The notes beneath the pieces were generated by a model. The model saw nothing but the letters and a program-made list of their open reading frames with translations. It was not told where the DNA came from and made no database searches. From Bdellovibrionota bacterium (GTDB lineage: Bacteria > Bdellovibrionota > Bdellovibrionia > Bdellovibrionales > Bdellovibrionaceae): 64,000 nt of DNA. Position numbers and translations under genes: made by a program. Shown in pieces: positions 51,787 to 59,796 of the stretch. The stretch is from positions 124,001 through 188,000 of the forward strand of contig CAUJGP010000015.1 in assembly GCA_963170155.1 (NCBI GenBank), written 5' to 3'. Each line of letters begins with the position of its first letter. The stretch's first letter is position 1.

Positions 51787-53619
51787 ATGAAATCCATCCA
51801 CTTATCATTAAAATACAAAGTAATGATATTACTTACTGTGATCCCCTTGCTGCTACTGGGGGCCTATTTGCAGTTGGTTGTTGGTGTTTTCGAAAAAGAT
51901 AAAATTGCATACGTTTACGATACAAACTCCAGCGTCAATCGCAGCATTGCCTCGCAAACAAGAAGTGTTTTTTTGACTGTTCTGAGCGCGATGAAACCCA
52001 TGTTGCAGGAGCATTTTACCAATGGCGAATTTGGAATCCTGTCCAAAGAAATTTTTAGAAATGATAATTCCTTATTGTTTATAGGTCTGTTAAAAAGCAA
52101 TAAAGGTCAAATTTCTATTTACGATCACATCGAAAAGGATCAAGAGTATTACAATGATTTTATCAAGGATCTCGGGCACCTCAACATTATTCTCGGTGGG
52201 CTTAAAAATGAAGAAAGAACGGTTAGAACCCCCTTTCCCAATAACAACATTCTCCTCATCGAATCGGTTCAAAACCCAATAGATCAATCTTTATATCACT
52301 TTGCTGTAATCTTTCAAAGTCACGAGTTGACAGATCTTTTTTCAGGAGCCAAAAGCCAATTCTTCTTAGCCAATGAAAACGGAGAAATGTTATTTAAAAA
52401 TTCGAATCGTACTTTAAAAACCAATAGCTTTCTTTCCTTAGACAATAAATTTTTCAAGAAAATAAAAACATCAAAAATCTCTTATGGCACAGAAGAAACA
52501 AAAGATAAAAAAACGACCTACTTGACCTCTTACAACAAGGTGGGGTTTGCGAATCTAATGACTATTTCCATGATCAATAAAAATGCGGCACTGTCTGCAA
52601 TTCAAATATTGGTCACGAAATCCCTGTTGTTCGCGGGACTTTTACTTTGCTTTGCTTTATTCATCAGTATTGTCAGCTCACAAAGCATCACAAAGGCGCT
52701 GACTGAACTTATGCAAGCCTCTCGGAGGATCGCGCTTGGGGATTTCACTTCAAGAGTCAAAATCAAAGCCAACGATGAGATCGGGAGTTTAGCCAATAGT
52801 TTTAATTTAATGTCTAAAGAAGTCGGTCGCTTAATGAATGAGACCGCTGAAAAAGCCAGAATGGAAAGTGAATTGCAAACCGCTAGGACCGTGCAAGAAA
52901 CGCTCTTCCCTCCCAATATTCAAGACTTCGATCAATTACAAATTGCGGGCCACTATGAACCAGCCAGTGAATGTGGTGGTGATTGGTGGTATTACTCTAA
53001 GACCAATAATAAAATCATTTTATGTATTGGAGATGCCACAGGGCATGGAGCTCCTGCCGCGCTTATTACCAGTGCGGCTCGTTCCGCGGCCAGCGTGGTG
53101 GAAACCTTAGACCTGGATGCCAGTAAAATCATGCATTATATTAATAAATCCATTTATGATGTCTCTCGCGGACGCGTGATGATGACTTTTTTTCTGGGCA
53201 TCATAGATCTAGAAACTTCACAAATGACTTATTGTAATGCCAGCCACGAACCTCCTTTTCTAATTAAGGGAGAGATTGGCCCTAATCCCAAGAAAAAAGA
53301 TTTGATCCCTCTGATTGAAGTCAATAACGCTCGTTTAGGTCAGGACCCCAACACGCTCTTTGACCAAACTCAAGTCACTTTAAATGAAAATGATTTTATT
53401 TTATTTTACACAGACGGAATTGCCGATATCCGCAATATTAATGGCGTGAATCTGGGAGAAAGAGAATTCATCAAAGTTTTTTTGAAATCTTTGGCGCACA
53501 AAGAAAATCCAGAAATTTTTGTTCAATCAATGACTAGCACCCTCAATGAATATCGAGAGCAGACAGATCTTATCGACGACGTCACGTTTTTTTGCATTAA
53601 ATACGGAAGAGCCTCTTAA
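51787..53619 (+). CDS. SpoIIE/RsbU-type PP2C phosphatase with sensor and HAMP domains
   Basis: 610 residues: a transmembrane segment near residues 13-28, an extracytoplasmic sensor region of about 240 residues, a second transmembrane segment (LLFAGLLLCFALFISIVSS), a HAMP domain (LTELMQASRRIALGDFTSRV), a helical linker (ESELQTARTVQETLFPP) and a SpoIIE phosphatase. Metal-binding Asp residues are in SECGGDWWYYS, CIGDATGHGAPAA, LFYTDGIAD and IDDVTFF. RsbU-type enzymes dephosphorylate STAS proteins and free a kinase/anti-sigma factor. The next two genes supply these partners. Confidence 0.92.
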   Translation: MKSIHLSLKYKVMILLTVIPLLLLGAYLQLVVGVFEKDKIAYVYDTNSSVNRSIASQTRSVFLTVLSAMKPMLQEHFTNGEFGILSKEIFRNDNSLLFIGLLKSNKGQISIYDHIEKDQEYYNDFIKDLGHLNIILGGLKNEERTVRTPFPNNNILLIESVQNPIDQSLYHFAVIFQSHELTDLFSGAKSQFFLANENGEMLFKNSNRTLKTNSFLSLDNKFFKKIKTSKISYGTEETKDKKTTYLTSYNKVGFANLMTISMINKNAALSAIQILVTKSLLFAGLLLCFALFISIVSSQSITKALTELMQASRRIALGDFTSRVKIKANDEIGSLANSFNLMSKEVGRLMNETAEKARMESELQTARTVQETLFPPNIQDFDQLQIAGHYEPASECGGDWWYYSKTNNKIILCIGDATGHGAPAALITSAARSAASVVETLDLDASKIMHYINKSIYDVSRGRVMMTFFLGIIDLETSQMTYCNASHEPPFLIKGEIGPNPKKKDLIPLIEVNNARLGQDPNTLFDQTQVTLNENDFILFYTDGIADIRNINGVNLGEREFIKVFLKSLAHKENPEIFVQSMTSTLNEYREQTDLIDDVTFFCIKYGRAS

Positions 53620-53620
53620 T

Positions 53621-54478
53621 ATGAATCGTTTCAAATCCCTACTGAATCAATTCAAAAATATACAAGTCATTGATTGCCAATCCATCGATTTATTGCCTCA
53701 ACCTCTTTTTCCATCATCAGAAATACAATCCACTATCATTCGGTTCAGTCATTGGACCCAGAACCAAATGTTAGAAGTCGCCGCTTCGGGGCGTTTTCAG
53801 GTATTTTTGAATACAAACGGCCAACTTGCTGATTCAGAATTATTTTCGAGTCTGCATATCCAATCCAACCCTAAAGAGTTTTTACTTTCTGATCCAATTC
53901 CTTTTTGGTTTCAGAATGATCCTACAAAACTGGTTCTTTCTTTTCGTAAAAAATCAGAGAAATTCGAATTGATGCGACACTTTGAGCCTTTTCTGGAACA
54001 AACGGAATCGCGTCTTGTTCAGGAGAACGCTCGCCTTCTTTTTCAAGAACTTTTTATGAACGCCGCTATCGATGCCCCAAGAGAGGCTAAAAAACACGGA
54101 ATCGCTGTAGACGGTCAAAAAGAAAGTCAGATGATTTTCGCTTATGATCATGAAAAATTTGTGCTTTCCTGCTTTGATCCCTATGGAGCGCTGGACCCCC
54201 AAGCGGTCGTCGTCAGAATCCACCAAATCCTGAGCAAAGAAAATATCAACATTCTCAATTTTGACCGCAAAAAAGGGGGAGCTGGAATTGGAAGTTCCCT
54301 TCTTTTTCGTTACTCAAGCACATTAAGCCTTGTTGTTGAAGAGGGAAAAGGAACTCGTGTCAGCTGTACCATCCCTTTAAAAATAGGACAAAAAAAATTC
54401 GATCTACTAGAAAAAAACCTTCAATTTATTAAAATACCCCCACAAGGAGAACTTTATGAAAAACAACGTAATGCTTAA
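53621..54478 (+). CDS. RsbW-like GHKL kinase / anti-sigma-type protein
   Basis: 285 residues from the ATG at 53621, two bases after the phosphatase stop. The C-terminal half has an N box (FQELFMNAAIDAPREA, the E-x-x-x-N pattern), a degenerate acidic box (FDPYGALD), and a Gly-rich G2 region (KKGGAGIGSSLLFRYSS) ending GTRVSCTIPL. This is the RsbW/SpoIIAB nucleotide-binding fold, found in serine kinases of partner switches. The N-terminal 140 residues match nothing I know and may bind a target. Its 3' end overlaps the STAS gene by 23 bases. Confidence 0.75.
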   Translation: MNRFKSLLNQFKNIQVIDCQSIDLLPQPLFPSSEIQSTIIRFSHWTQNQMLEVAASGRFQVFLNTNGQLADSELFSSLHIQSNPKEFLLSDPIPFWFQNDPTKLVLSFRKKSEKFELMRHFEPFLEQTESRLVQENARLLFQELFMNAAIDAPREAKKHGIAVDGQKESQMIFAYDHEKFVLSCFDPYGALDPQAVVVRIHQILSKENINILNFDRKKGGAGIGSSLLFRYSSTLSLVVEEGKGTRVSCTIPLKIGQKKFDLLEKNLQFIKIPPQGELYEKQRNA

Positions 54479-54944
54479 AAATGAAGGCGATAAAGTGGTC
54501 GTAAAACTACTTGGAGTTCTTGATGAAGAAGTGACTTTTGCTGCATATTCTCTGAATGGAGCCCCCAACATTGTTTTTGATTTTTCAGATGTCAAAGGTA
54601 TCAATTCTTGTGGTATCCGAGAATGGATTCGCTGGATTGGTCCTCACTCTAAAGTCGCTATGGTCTACAAAAACTGTCCTAAAATCATCGTTGATCAAAT
54701 CAATATGGTCGATGGTTTCTTACCTAGCAATGGGTTTGTGGAATCTTTCTATGTTCCTTATTATTCCAACGAAACCGATGAAGAAAAGCATATTCTATTT
54801 TCTTATGGCCAAGAATTTTCCGAAAATGGAATTCATTATCCAACACAAGTCCTCGACTCCAAAAACAACCCTATGGATATCGACGTTATTGAAAGTAAAT
54901 ATTTTCGATTTTTACAAAAAGGCTTGAATAAAAAAGTCTCCTGA
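54456..54944 (+). CDS. STAS-domain anti-anti-sigma-like protein with a C-terminal extension
   Basis: 162 residues. The STAS core reads VVVKLLGVLDEEVTF ... IVFDFSDVKGINSCGIREW. The phosphoacceptor serine of SpoIIAA/RsbV aligns with Ser51 in NSCG, but the usual preceding Asp is Asn. After the STAS part, about 70 residues (FVESFYVPYYSNETDEEKHI ...) extend the protein beyond the normal RsbV length. GGAGAACTTT precedes the ATG. With the phosphatase and RsbW-like gene it completes a partner-switch set. The final target (sigma factor or other) is not encoded nearby. Confidence 0.8.
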   Translation: MKNNVMLKNEGDKVVVKLLGVLDEEVTFAAYSLNGAPNIVFDFSDVKGINSCGIREWIRWIGPHSKVAMVYKNCPKIIVDQINMVDGFLPSNGFVESFYVPYYSNETDEEKHILFSYGQEFSENGIHYPTQVLDSKNNPMDIDVIESKYFRFLQKGLNKKVS

Positions 54945-54957
54945 GCGTTTTTATCAA

Positions 54958-54992
54958 TGTAATGACGCAGCCTTCTTGCTGCGCACATTACA
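54958..54992. terminator. Bidirectional hairpin between convergent genes
   Basis: TGTAATG and CGCAGC (54958-54971) pair with GCTGCG and CATTACA (54978-54992), with an unequal small internal loop. It lies 14 bases after the STAS stop and 25 bases before the end of the convergent lipoprotein gene. Confidence 0.65.
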
Positions 54993-55016
54993 TCCCCACA
55001 CTCTTCTTTGCGGGAA

Positions 55017-56942
55017 CTAACGTTGTTGTTGCAAAGAAGGAGATACTTCAGATGAAAAGTCCATCTGTTGGTATTCTTGAGCTTCCCTGGCAAGTGGTGA
55101 TACAGGAACTCCACGACTTGTAATTGGTGCGTGGTTTTGTTGCTGTTGGTCTTGCTGATGATATCCATCACGCTCTGAATGAGAAACTCTCGAAGGATCT
55201 GAATTCCCATTAGAAAAAGAGTCGTCGTCAAACCGAACATCTAATGGCTCAGAGGAACGGTCATAGGCAAAGCCTCCCTCCTGCTGCTGCTCATAAGATG
55301 TTGCTGTTTCGACACCATTTGCTGCGTTTGTCGTTGTCATAGGTACCGTTGGCAAAGCTTCTCGCTGTTGAAGAGAAGTCTGTGATTGCAAAGGCTGTTT
55401 ATAGGCCGTGGTATTTTCTTGTATGTTTCCAGCAGAATGCAGCGGTTGTTGTTGCGCCACCGACGATGGGCTCGCGGGAAAAACAGCAGGACGGTTCAAT
55501 CTTGCTGTTTCATCTTCAATATCTTTATTTCTTTTTTCACACTCACTGTTGTCATCAATGTCTTTAATATGAATTTTATCATCAAAATTATTTGCTGTTC
55601 TTGTTATTTGGTTTTTCACGCAAATCTGATTCTGATTATCAAAATCAATCAACCGTGCCTTCACTTCGAATTTCATGTTTTCATCAGCATCATATTGAAA
55701 CTCTTCAAACATCAAGGTCTTCGGACTTTTTTCTCCCACTAATGTATATCTTTGTCCCCAATAATTACACGTAGCCTCATTAATGCGAATGCGGTCTTCT
55801 CCCGTGTTATCATCGGTCGAAACTTTTACAACGCATTTAGGCTTGAAGGGAATCGTGTTCTCTTTGGAATCAATATCAATGGTGCTAATGTAACCCAGCA
55901 TAGTACTATCAATGAGTTGCTCCATTCCTTGAATATTTGTTTTTAAATTCCATGTATTTCCTTTTTGTGCAAAAACCAAAACAGGAGCCTCTACATTATA
56001 GGGTTGTTTTTTATAACAATCATAAAGAAAAAGCCTTTGCTCAGAACTTCCTGAGTATGTTTGCAACTCAACTCCAGTTCCACTACAAGTACGGTTTCTG
56101 GATTCCTCAGTATAGCGTTCCTCTTTTTTGATGAAAAATTTGTTTTGCTCCACAGCCTGCTTTACCAATCGTCCTAAATATCCAAAATAGTTTTCTGGCG
56201 TAACATAGCGATCAGCCGTTGCCGCCCATACTGCATTCACATAAAAATTACTTAATTCATTTAAAATTAAATTCAATTTTTTTAATTGTTGAATTGAATT
56301 CGTTGCTTTGGATTGAGGGTTTTCCTGCTGACCCTCTTCATCTTTACCAGCTTCATGCAAACTTAAATCCTCTAATTTTGTGAGAGCTCCCTGACCTTTA
56401 CCCGAAGTCCCATCACTCGTTTGCTTGAGATCAGAAGAGTTTCCACCTTCATTTTCAGCAGTTCCTGAAGTTTGTTGATTGCTTTGAGGAGCCAACATAG
56501 GATTGAATCCTTGCCCTGGACGCTGAGGTGTTTCACCCGCTGTCCCAGCTTTTTGCGCTGTAGATGAACCAGGAACACATGGGACCTGTTGACCATTTTG
56601 AGTGGTCACGACATGAGTGGCTGCTTTTTGTGTCTCTATTTTATTTTGTTCTTGATTATTTGAATTTTGGGAAGAATCAACAGCAACCTGTCCCTTTGAA
56701 GACGGGGTGTTTTGTTCGTTAGCCGTTCCATTAACACCAGGACGTGCATGAGGGGTCAAGCAAGGATCGCTCATATTTCCTGAGTCTCCTTTATGGGAAT
56801 AATGGGTGCTGCCAACTTTGGTGCCTGGAATTTTACGGCCTGATTTTTTATCACAACCGGCAATAATAAAACTCACAGAGAGGACTCCAATGAGGATGCT
56901 CTTATTTGTAAATGTTAAATGTTTATAGCTTGGTAATCTCAT
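55017..56942 (-). CDS. Gln/Ser-rich predicted lipoprotein
   Basis: About 641 residues with lipobox IIAGC (Cys30). A low-complexity region rich in Gly, Ser, Gln, Asn and Thr (about 35-220) precedes a more ordered core of about 270 residues with six to eight cysteines (RTCSGTGVEL, YDCYKKQ, FKPKCVVKV, EATCNYWGQRY, NQICVKNQ). A second low-complexity Gln-rich tail follows (QQQPLHS, HQQDQQQQNH). The core matches no family I know. The ATG at 56942 after GGAGGT is preferred to one 30 bases earlier. The disordered flanks suggest a surface-exposed, envelope-spanning lipoprotein. Confidence 0.7.
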   Translation of the reverse strand: MRLPSYKHLTFTNKSILIGVLSVSFIIAGCDKKSGRKIPGTKVGSTHYSHKGDSGNMSDPCLTPHARPGVNGTANEQNTPSSKGQVAVDSSQNSNNQEQNKIETQKAATHVVTTQNGQQVPCVPGSSTAQKAGTAGETPQRPGQGFNPMLAPQSNQQTSGTAENEGGNSSDLKQTSDGTSGKGQGALTKLEDLSLHEAGKDEEGQQENPQSKATNSIQQLKKLNLILNELSNFYVNAVWAATADRYVTPENYFGYLGRLVKQAVEQNKFFIKKEERYTEESRNRTCSGTGVELQTYSGSSEQRLFLYDCYKKQPYNVEAPVLVFAQKGNTWNLKTNIQGMEQLIDSTMLGYISTIDIDSKENTIPFKPKCVVKVSTDDNTGEDRIRINEATCNYWGQRYTLVGEKSPKTLMFEEFQYDADENMKFEVKARLIDFDNQNQICVKNQITRTANNFDDKIHIKDIDDNSECEKRNKDIEDETARLNRPAVFPASPSSVAQQQPLHSAGNIQENTTAYKQPLQSQTSLQQREALPTVPMTTTNAANGVETATSYEQQQEGGFAYDRSSEPLDVRFDDDSFSNGNSDPSRVSHSERDGYHQQDQQQQNHAPITSRGVPVSPLAREAQEYQQMDFSSEVSPSLQQQR

Positions 56943-57269
56943 AGATACCTCCAACTTTTTCTTAGTGCACAAAGTGTGCCAGAGAAAATGAAATAGAATA
57001 TCAAATCTTTCTTAAACATAATGAATATACAATTCACCACCCACAGAATGATTCCAAAACACAAAAAGGGAATAATTTTATCAATTAAAACACCCCCAAA
57101 AACACCAGCGGAAGAGTCGTTTTTGGAATAAATTGGATTCCTCAATGATCCATTAATTAATACCCCATAGTCTGTTTTTTATGGAACTCGGTAACAAATT
57201 GGAAGAAATAGCACTATAAACTTATTTTGTTGAACAACTGTCAAAATAGTAAACACAATATGGTGTCAT

Positions 57270-57329
57270 TAGATAAATGCCGTTTAAAACTCTTTCTCAA
57301 TAAATTATGATCTTGTTTTGTTATTACAT
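57270..57329 (-). pseudogene. 60-bp copy of the 3' end of the DUF4105/Lnb-like gene
   Basis: This segment matches 62701-62760 at 58 of 60 positions. On the minus strand it encodes ITKQDHNLLRKSFK, the same C-terminal residues as the gene at the right edge. It then diverges and meets a different stop codon. Nothing else of a paralogue is visible around it, so this is a truncated duplicate. Confidence 0.7.
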
Positions 57330-57371
57330 GCTCGTAAAGTGGATTTAGGCCCGATGATCCCTCTGGACTAA

Positions 57372-57569
57372 AGATACCCTGGCTACTTAGCTAACGACTT
57401 CGGTCTTTACCATATACTGGGTAACCTGTCGAAGTGGACAGCGAATGTGTATAATGACAGCTACCTCGATGCACCTACAGACGGTAACGTAGCTGTTGCT
57501 GCTGGTAACACGAACTTCCACATTATTCGTGGCGGTAATTCGTATAGTAGTGTGACCTTTGAGGTTTAA
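57372..57569 (+). pseudogene. Fragment of a formylglycine-generating-enzyme / SUMF1-like domain
   Basis: 65 open codons begin after a stop at 57369-57371 and end at TAA 57567-57569. The frame contains YLANDFGLYHILGNLSKWT followed 25 residues later by IIRGGNSYSS. This matches the ND-x-GLYDMxGNVxEW and R-V-x-RGGS signatures of FGE-sulfatase domains. There is no start codon or ribosome site, and the upstream half of the domain is missing. Codon use looks more GC-ending than that of its neighbours, hinting at foreign origin. Confidence 0.65.
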
Positions 57570-57572
57570 CTC

Positions 57573-57692
57573 TCAAAATCCGTTTAGACACTTCATTTTT
57601 TCTCCGTCGTGAGGCTCTATTTCATAGAGGAGCGTTTCCTCTTGGAGTAGTTTTTTCGAGGGCAACTCATTGAGTTCTTCTTGAATGGGCAT
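57573..57692 (-). CDS. Short open frame covering the first copy of the 76-bp repeat
   Basis: 39 residues from the ATG at 57692 (MPIQEELNELPSKKLLQEET...) to TGA at 57573-57575. AGGA lies seven bases before the start. The N-terminal 22 codons are shared with the second repeat copy, where the frame then differs. It may be the 5' end of a mobile-element gene or a genuine small protein; nothing is recognised. Confidence 0.35.
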   Translation of the reverse strand: MPIQEELNELPSKKLLQEETLLYEIEPHDGEKMKCLNGF

Positions 57693-57701
57693 TATTAATT
57701 C
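57626..57701. repeat. 76-bp direct repeat, copy 1
   Basis: Identical by eye to 59712-59787 (same orientation). Its right boundary lies exactly where the truncated IS5-family transposase reading begins. Confidence 0.85.
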
Positions 57702-58079
57702 CTACCTGTCGCCATTGGGATTGAAAGTGCTAACCCACATGAAGTACGACTGGTGGAAGACACACTCAAAAACCGCTTTGCCAGAGAAGTACCTATTAGA
57801 GCGATCGGAGACAAAGCCTACGATAGTGATCCTATTGATGAACGCGTGGCAAAGAAATTTAGAACCAAACTCATTGCTCCCCATAAATCCAATAAAAAGT
57901 CAGAGCCTACACAAGATGGAAGAGAGCTTCGAAGATACAGACGACGTTGGAGAGTTGAAAGATTTTTTGCTTGGCTACAAAATTTTCGACGAATTGTTGC
58001 ACGATGGGAATACAAGCAAGAAATTTTTCTAGGTATGATAGAGCTGGCTTGTATATTGATTTTCGTAAAGCGTTTTTGA
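57699..58079 (+). pseudogene. IS5-family transposase, C-terminal fragment
   Basis: 126 open codons beginning LPVAIGIESANPHEVRLVED, then IGDKAYDSDPIDE, IAPHKSNKKS and RRRWRVERFFAWLQNFRR, ending in FVKRF and TGA at 58077-58079. These are the standard C-terminal blocks of IS5-type DDE transposases, including the terminal catalytic Glu in VERFFAWL. The N-terminal part with the first two Asp residues is absent: the reading begins within one codon of the 76-bp repeat. No terminal inverted repeats are evident, so the element is dead. Confidence 0.85.
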
Positions 58080-58170
58080 GATCGCTTATAAATTATCGAA
58101 GGCATTTAAAAGTGGGCTTCCAAGATCAAGATAAGGTTCATTGTCTGGAGTAAAGAAAACTTCTATTTTT

Positions 58171-58518
58171 TTATAATTGTCCATTAAGTTCCTCAGAAAA
58201 ACACAGTTTCATATTCTCTAGGGCGATCTTGCGAGTATCTCGGTCATCATTTGTATCAACAATACTTTGAATCGCATTCTTGGTTTTCTGAGAGCAAATT
58301 AGCTCACAACGAATCTGCCAATATGCGAACTCTTTTGCTGTCTTCTCTGTTGGCTCAACGGCAGCGCTACGATAGGCTGTCAGCAGACCCACAAATGCTT
58401 CTTTTTTTTCTTGAAAGAGCATTGTTTTTCTTTTTGCACGCTCATTGAAATAATATTGCAAAGGAATTGTTAGTAAGGCTCCAAAACCTACTGCCGATAA
58501 AATTGAAAGCGCATCCAT
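58171..58518 (-). CDS. Small membrane protein, third gene of the toxin-antitoxin-like operon
   Basis: 115 residues with one N-terminal transmembrane segment (ILSAVGFGALLTIPLQYYF) then a charged helical cytoplasmic part (RAKRKTMLFQEKKEA) with two cysteines. No family recognised. It starts three bases after the HTH gene's stop, so it is made with it. The membrane location is unusual for a toxin-antitoxin accessory. Confidence 0.6.
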   Translation of the reverse strand: MDALSILSAVGFGALLTIPLQYYFNERAKRKTMLFQEKKEAFVGLLTAYRSAAVEPTEKTAKEFAYWQIRCELICSQKTKNAIQSIVDTNDDRDTRKIALENMKLCFSEELNGQL

Positions 58519-58521
58519 TGT

Positions 58522-59013
58522 TTACCTCAGCCACTCTGTTGCGATTTGTACTTGGCTTAAGTTCAACGCTTTTGCAATTTTTAGAAGAGTATTTCTTCTT
58601 GGCATTGAAGCAGAACCAAAAAAACGAGAGAGAGATGGTTGTGGGATATCTGTCAATTGTGCGAGATGGTTTAATCCGCCTTGCTTGTCAATTTCAAGTC
58701 GAAGAGTATCCTTAAAGACTCTTATGTTTTTTGCAATTCCTTCTAAATCATCAAAGCGTATGTAAGTTCCTTCTATTTTTTCTTTTTGAGAGCAGTCATC
58801 AATTAAATCTTGAATATCGGCTACAATTTCATCTTGTTCAGATTTATCTTTTTCGTCGGCCCACATTTTCATTAGGTCGTAAACGCCTTCAAATTCAAAA
58901 GCCGTTTCAACAGCAGAAGCAATAAACGAACTAGGAAGACCTTTCTTATGCATCAAGGCTCCAATTTCCATAAGCTCAACTTTTAAATCAGGTGTAATTG
59001 CTTGTGCTTTCAT
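58522..59013 (-). CDS. XRE-type HTH antitoxin-like protein
   Basis: 163 residues. The C-terminal 65 residues are an XRE/HigA-like helix-turn-helix (LNHLAQLTDIPQPSLSRFFG then NTLLKIAKALNLSQ). The N-terminal 100 residues are helical and acidic and may neutralise the partner. The ATG at 59013 shares a base with the stop of the upstream gene (TAATG) and follows GGGAGA. This order, small toxin-like gene then HTH gene, is that of HigB/HigA-type pairs. Confidence 0.75.
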   Translation of the reverse strand: MKAQAITPDLKVELMEIGALMHKKGLPSSFIASAVETAFEFEGVYDLMKMWADEKDKSEQDEIVADIQDLIDDCSQKEKIEGTYIRFDDLEGIAKNIRVFKDTLRLEIDKQGGLNHLAQLTDIPQPSLSRFFGSASMPRRNTLLKIAKALNLSQVQIATEWLR

Positions 59014-59408
59014 TATAATCTCCCACACTCGGTGAATTGATTTCTTCGTATTAATTCTAAATGAGTTTTAAAAACTGCCATTTTTCTTTTTTCAAAATTC
59101 GTGTTGCCTTTGATGTAAGCGCCGCAAAGAACTGCTTCAGCGAACATACCAACAGGTAGGCGTAACTGAATTTTACCATTACCAATATTGTGCCATTTCA
59201 TTTTATATCCTTCTGGAATTCGGTTGCTCGTATGGTTAGTAGCAATTGACCAGAATTTGGAATTTTGAAATTTGGTGTTCGTGGGGTAATTCTTTAACAA
59301 CAAAACATCAGGGCGAATGACTGAACTATAGTCTTGATTGCTTATTGAATTGCTGTGCTTTAAATCCAAATAAGAGTCTAAAGCCCACTGGGTTATTACA
59401 ATATCCAC
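59013..59408 (-). CDS. Toxin-like protein (RelE/HigB-type arrangement)
   Basis: 131 residues with a GTG start at 59408 after GGAGG. The C-terminal region KMKWHNIGNGKIQLRLPVGM ... VLCGAYIKGN has the beta-rich, basic pattern of RelE/ParE-fold toxins, and ends in a helix with KRKMAVFKTHLELIRR. I recognise no exact family. Its position before an HTH gene, with overlapping TAATG, supports a toxin-antitoxin role. Two inverted repeats lie in its promoter region. Confidence 0.6.
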   Translation of the reverse strand: MDIVITQWALDSYLDLKHSNSISNQDYSSVIRPDVLLLKNYPTNTKFQNSKFWSIATNHTSNRIPEGYKMKWHNIGNGKIQLRLPVGMFAEAVLCGAYIKGNTNFEKRKMAVFKTHLELIRRNQFTECGRL

Positions 59409-59427
59409 CTAAAACTCCTCCCTGTGG

Positions 59428-59454
59428 TTATCGGATATAACCTAAATATCCTTA
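59428..59454 (-). promoter_or_regulatory. Sigma-28-like promoter overlapping a GGATAT/ATATCC operator
   Basis: Minus strand: TAAGGATA (59454-59447), 11 bases, TCCGATAA (59435-59428). The -35 match is weaker than in the other three. The spacer holds the inverted repeat GGATAT-N7-ATATCC (59433-59451), a plausible binding site for the HTH protein, so autoregulation is likely. Confidence 0.45.
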
Positions 59455-59479
59455 ATAATAAATATAACATAAATAACAT

Positions 59480-59519
59480 TTTAGTGCAATTAATTTATTA
59501 AGTGCTTAATTACACTAAA
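59480..59519. promoter_or_regulatory. 14-bp near-perfect inverted repeat in the divergent intergenic region
   Basis: TTTAGTGCAATTAA (59480-59493) and TTAATTACACTAAA (59506-59519) are complementary at 13 of 14 positions. It is placed between the toxin-antitoxin operon and the gene at 59549, as an operator or hairpin would be. Confidence 0.5.
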
Positions 59520-59548
59520 GAAATTAGTAATATAGTCGACAGATAACT

Positions 59549-59770
59549 ATGGCTAAGACCACAAAATTTGAACTTAAACTACGCAGAAGAAATATTCCAT
59601 CAGAGGATATAGTTGATGATATCAAACGCGTGGTCCAAGAGATTGGTGCTGAGTTAATCGCCTCAAATATAAATCGCGAAAAAGGATGCTTTGGCACTAA
59701 CGCAGTTCTTGAGAGGAGCGTTTCCTCTTGGAGTAGTTTTTTCGAGGGCAACTCATTGAGTTCTTCTTGA
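59549..59770 (+). pseudogene. Gene truncated by the 76-bp repeat (homing-endonuclease-associated-repeat-like)
   Basis: The first 54 codons (MAKTTKFELKLRRRNIPSED ...) look genuine. The stretch IPSEDIVDDIKRVVQEIGAE to GCFGTNAVLER resembles the helical DNA-associated repeats found with HNH endonucleases, where the next residues would be FGSW. The frame instead runs into the 76-bp repeat at 59712 and ends SVSSWSSFFEGNSLSSS. The family label is tentative, but the truncation at the repeat boundary is clear. Confidence 0.55.
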
Positions 59771-59787
59771 ATGGGCATTATTAATTC
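59712..59787. repeat. 76-bp direct repeat, copy 2
   Basis: Same sequence and orientation as 57626-57701. The left boundary truncates the gene at 59549; the right boundary is ten bases from the stop of the gene at 59797. Confidence 0.85.
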
Positions 59788-59796
59788 TTATTAATA

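Noticed and set aside
55349-55742. Plus-strand frames of 60-118 codons inside the Gln-rich lipoprotein gene
   Set aside because: Antisense shadows of a low-complexity gene with a good start and lipobox.
57685-58032. 115-codon frame overlapping the IS5-family fragment in another frame
   Set aside because: The frame with the IGDKAYDSDP and VERFFAWLQ blocks is clearly the real one; this frame has no family match.
57573-58079. Intact insertion sequence
   Set aside because: The transposase lacks its N-terminal half and I found no terminal inverted repeats or target duplications.
59524-59778. 84-codon minus-strand frame starting in the second repeat copy
   Set aside because: Only the first 22 codons are shared with copy 1; the rest is antisense to the truncated gene at 59549.
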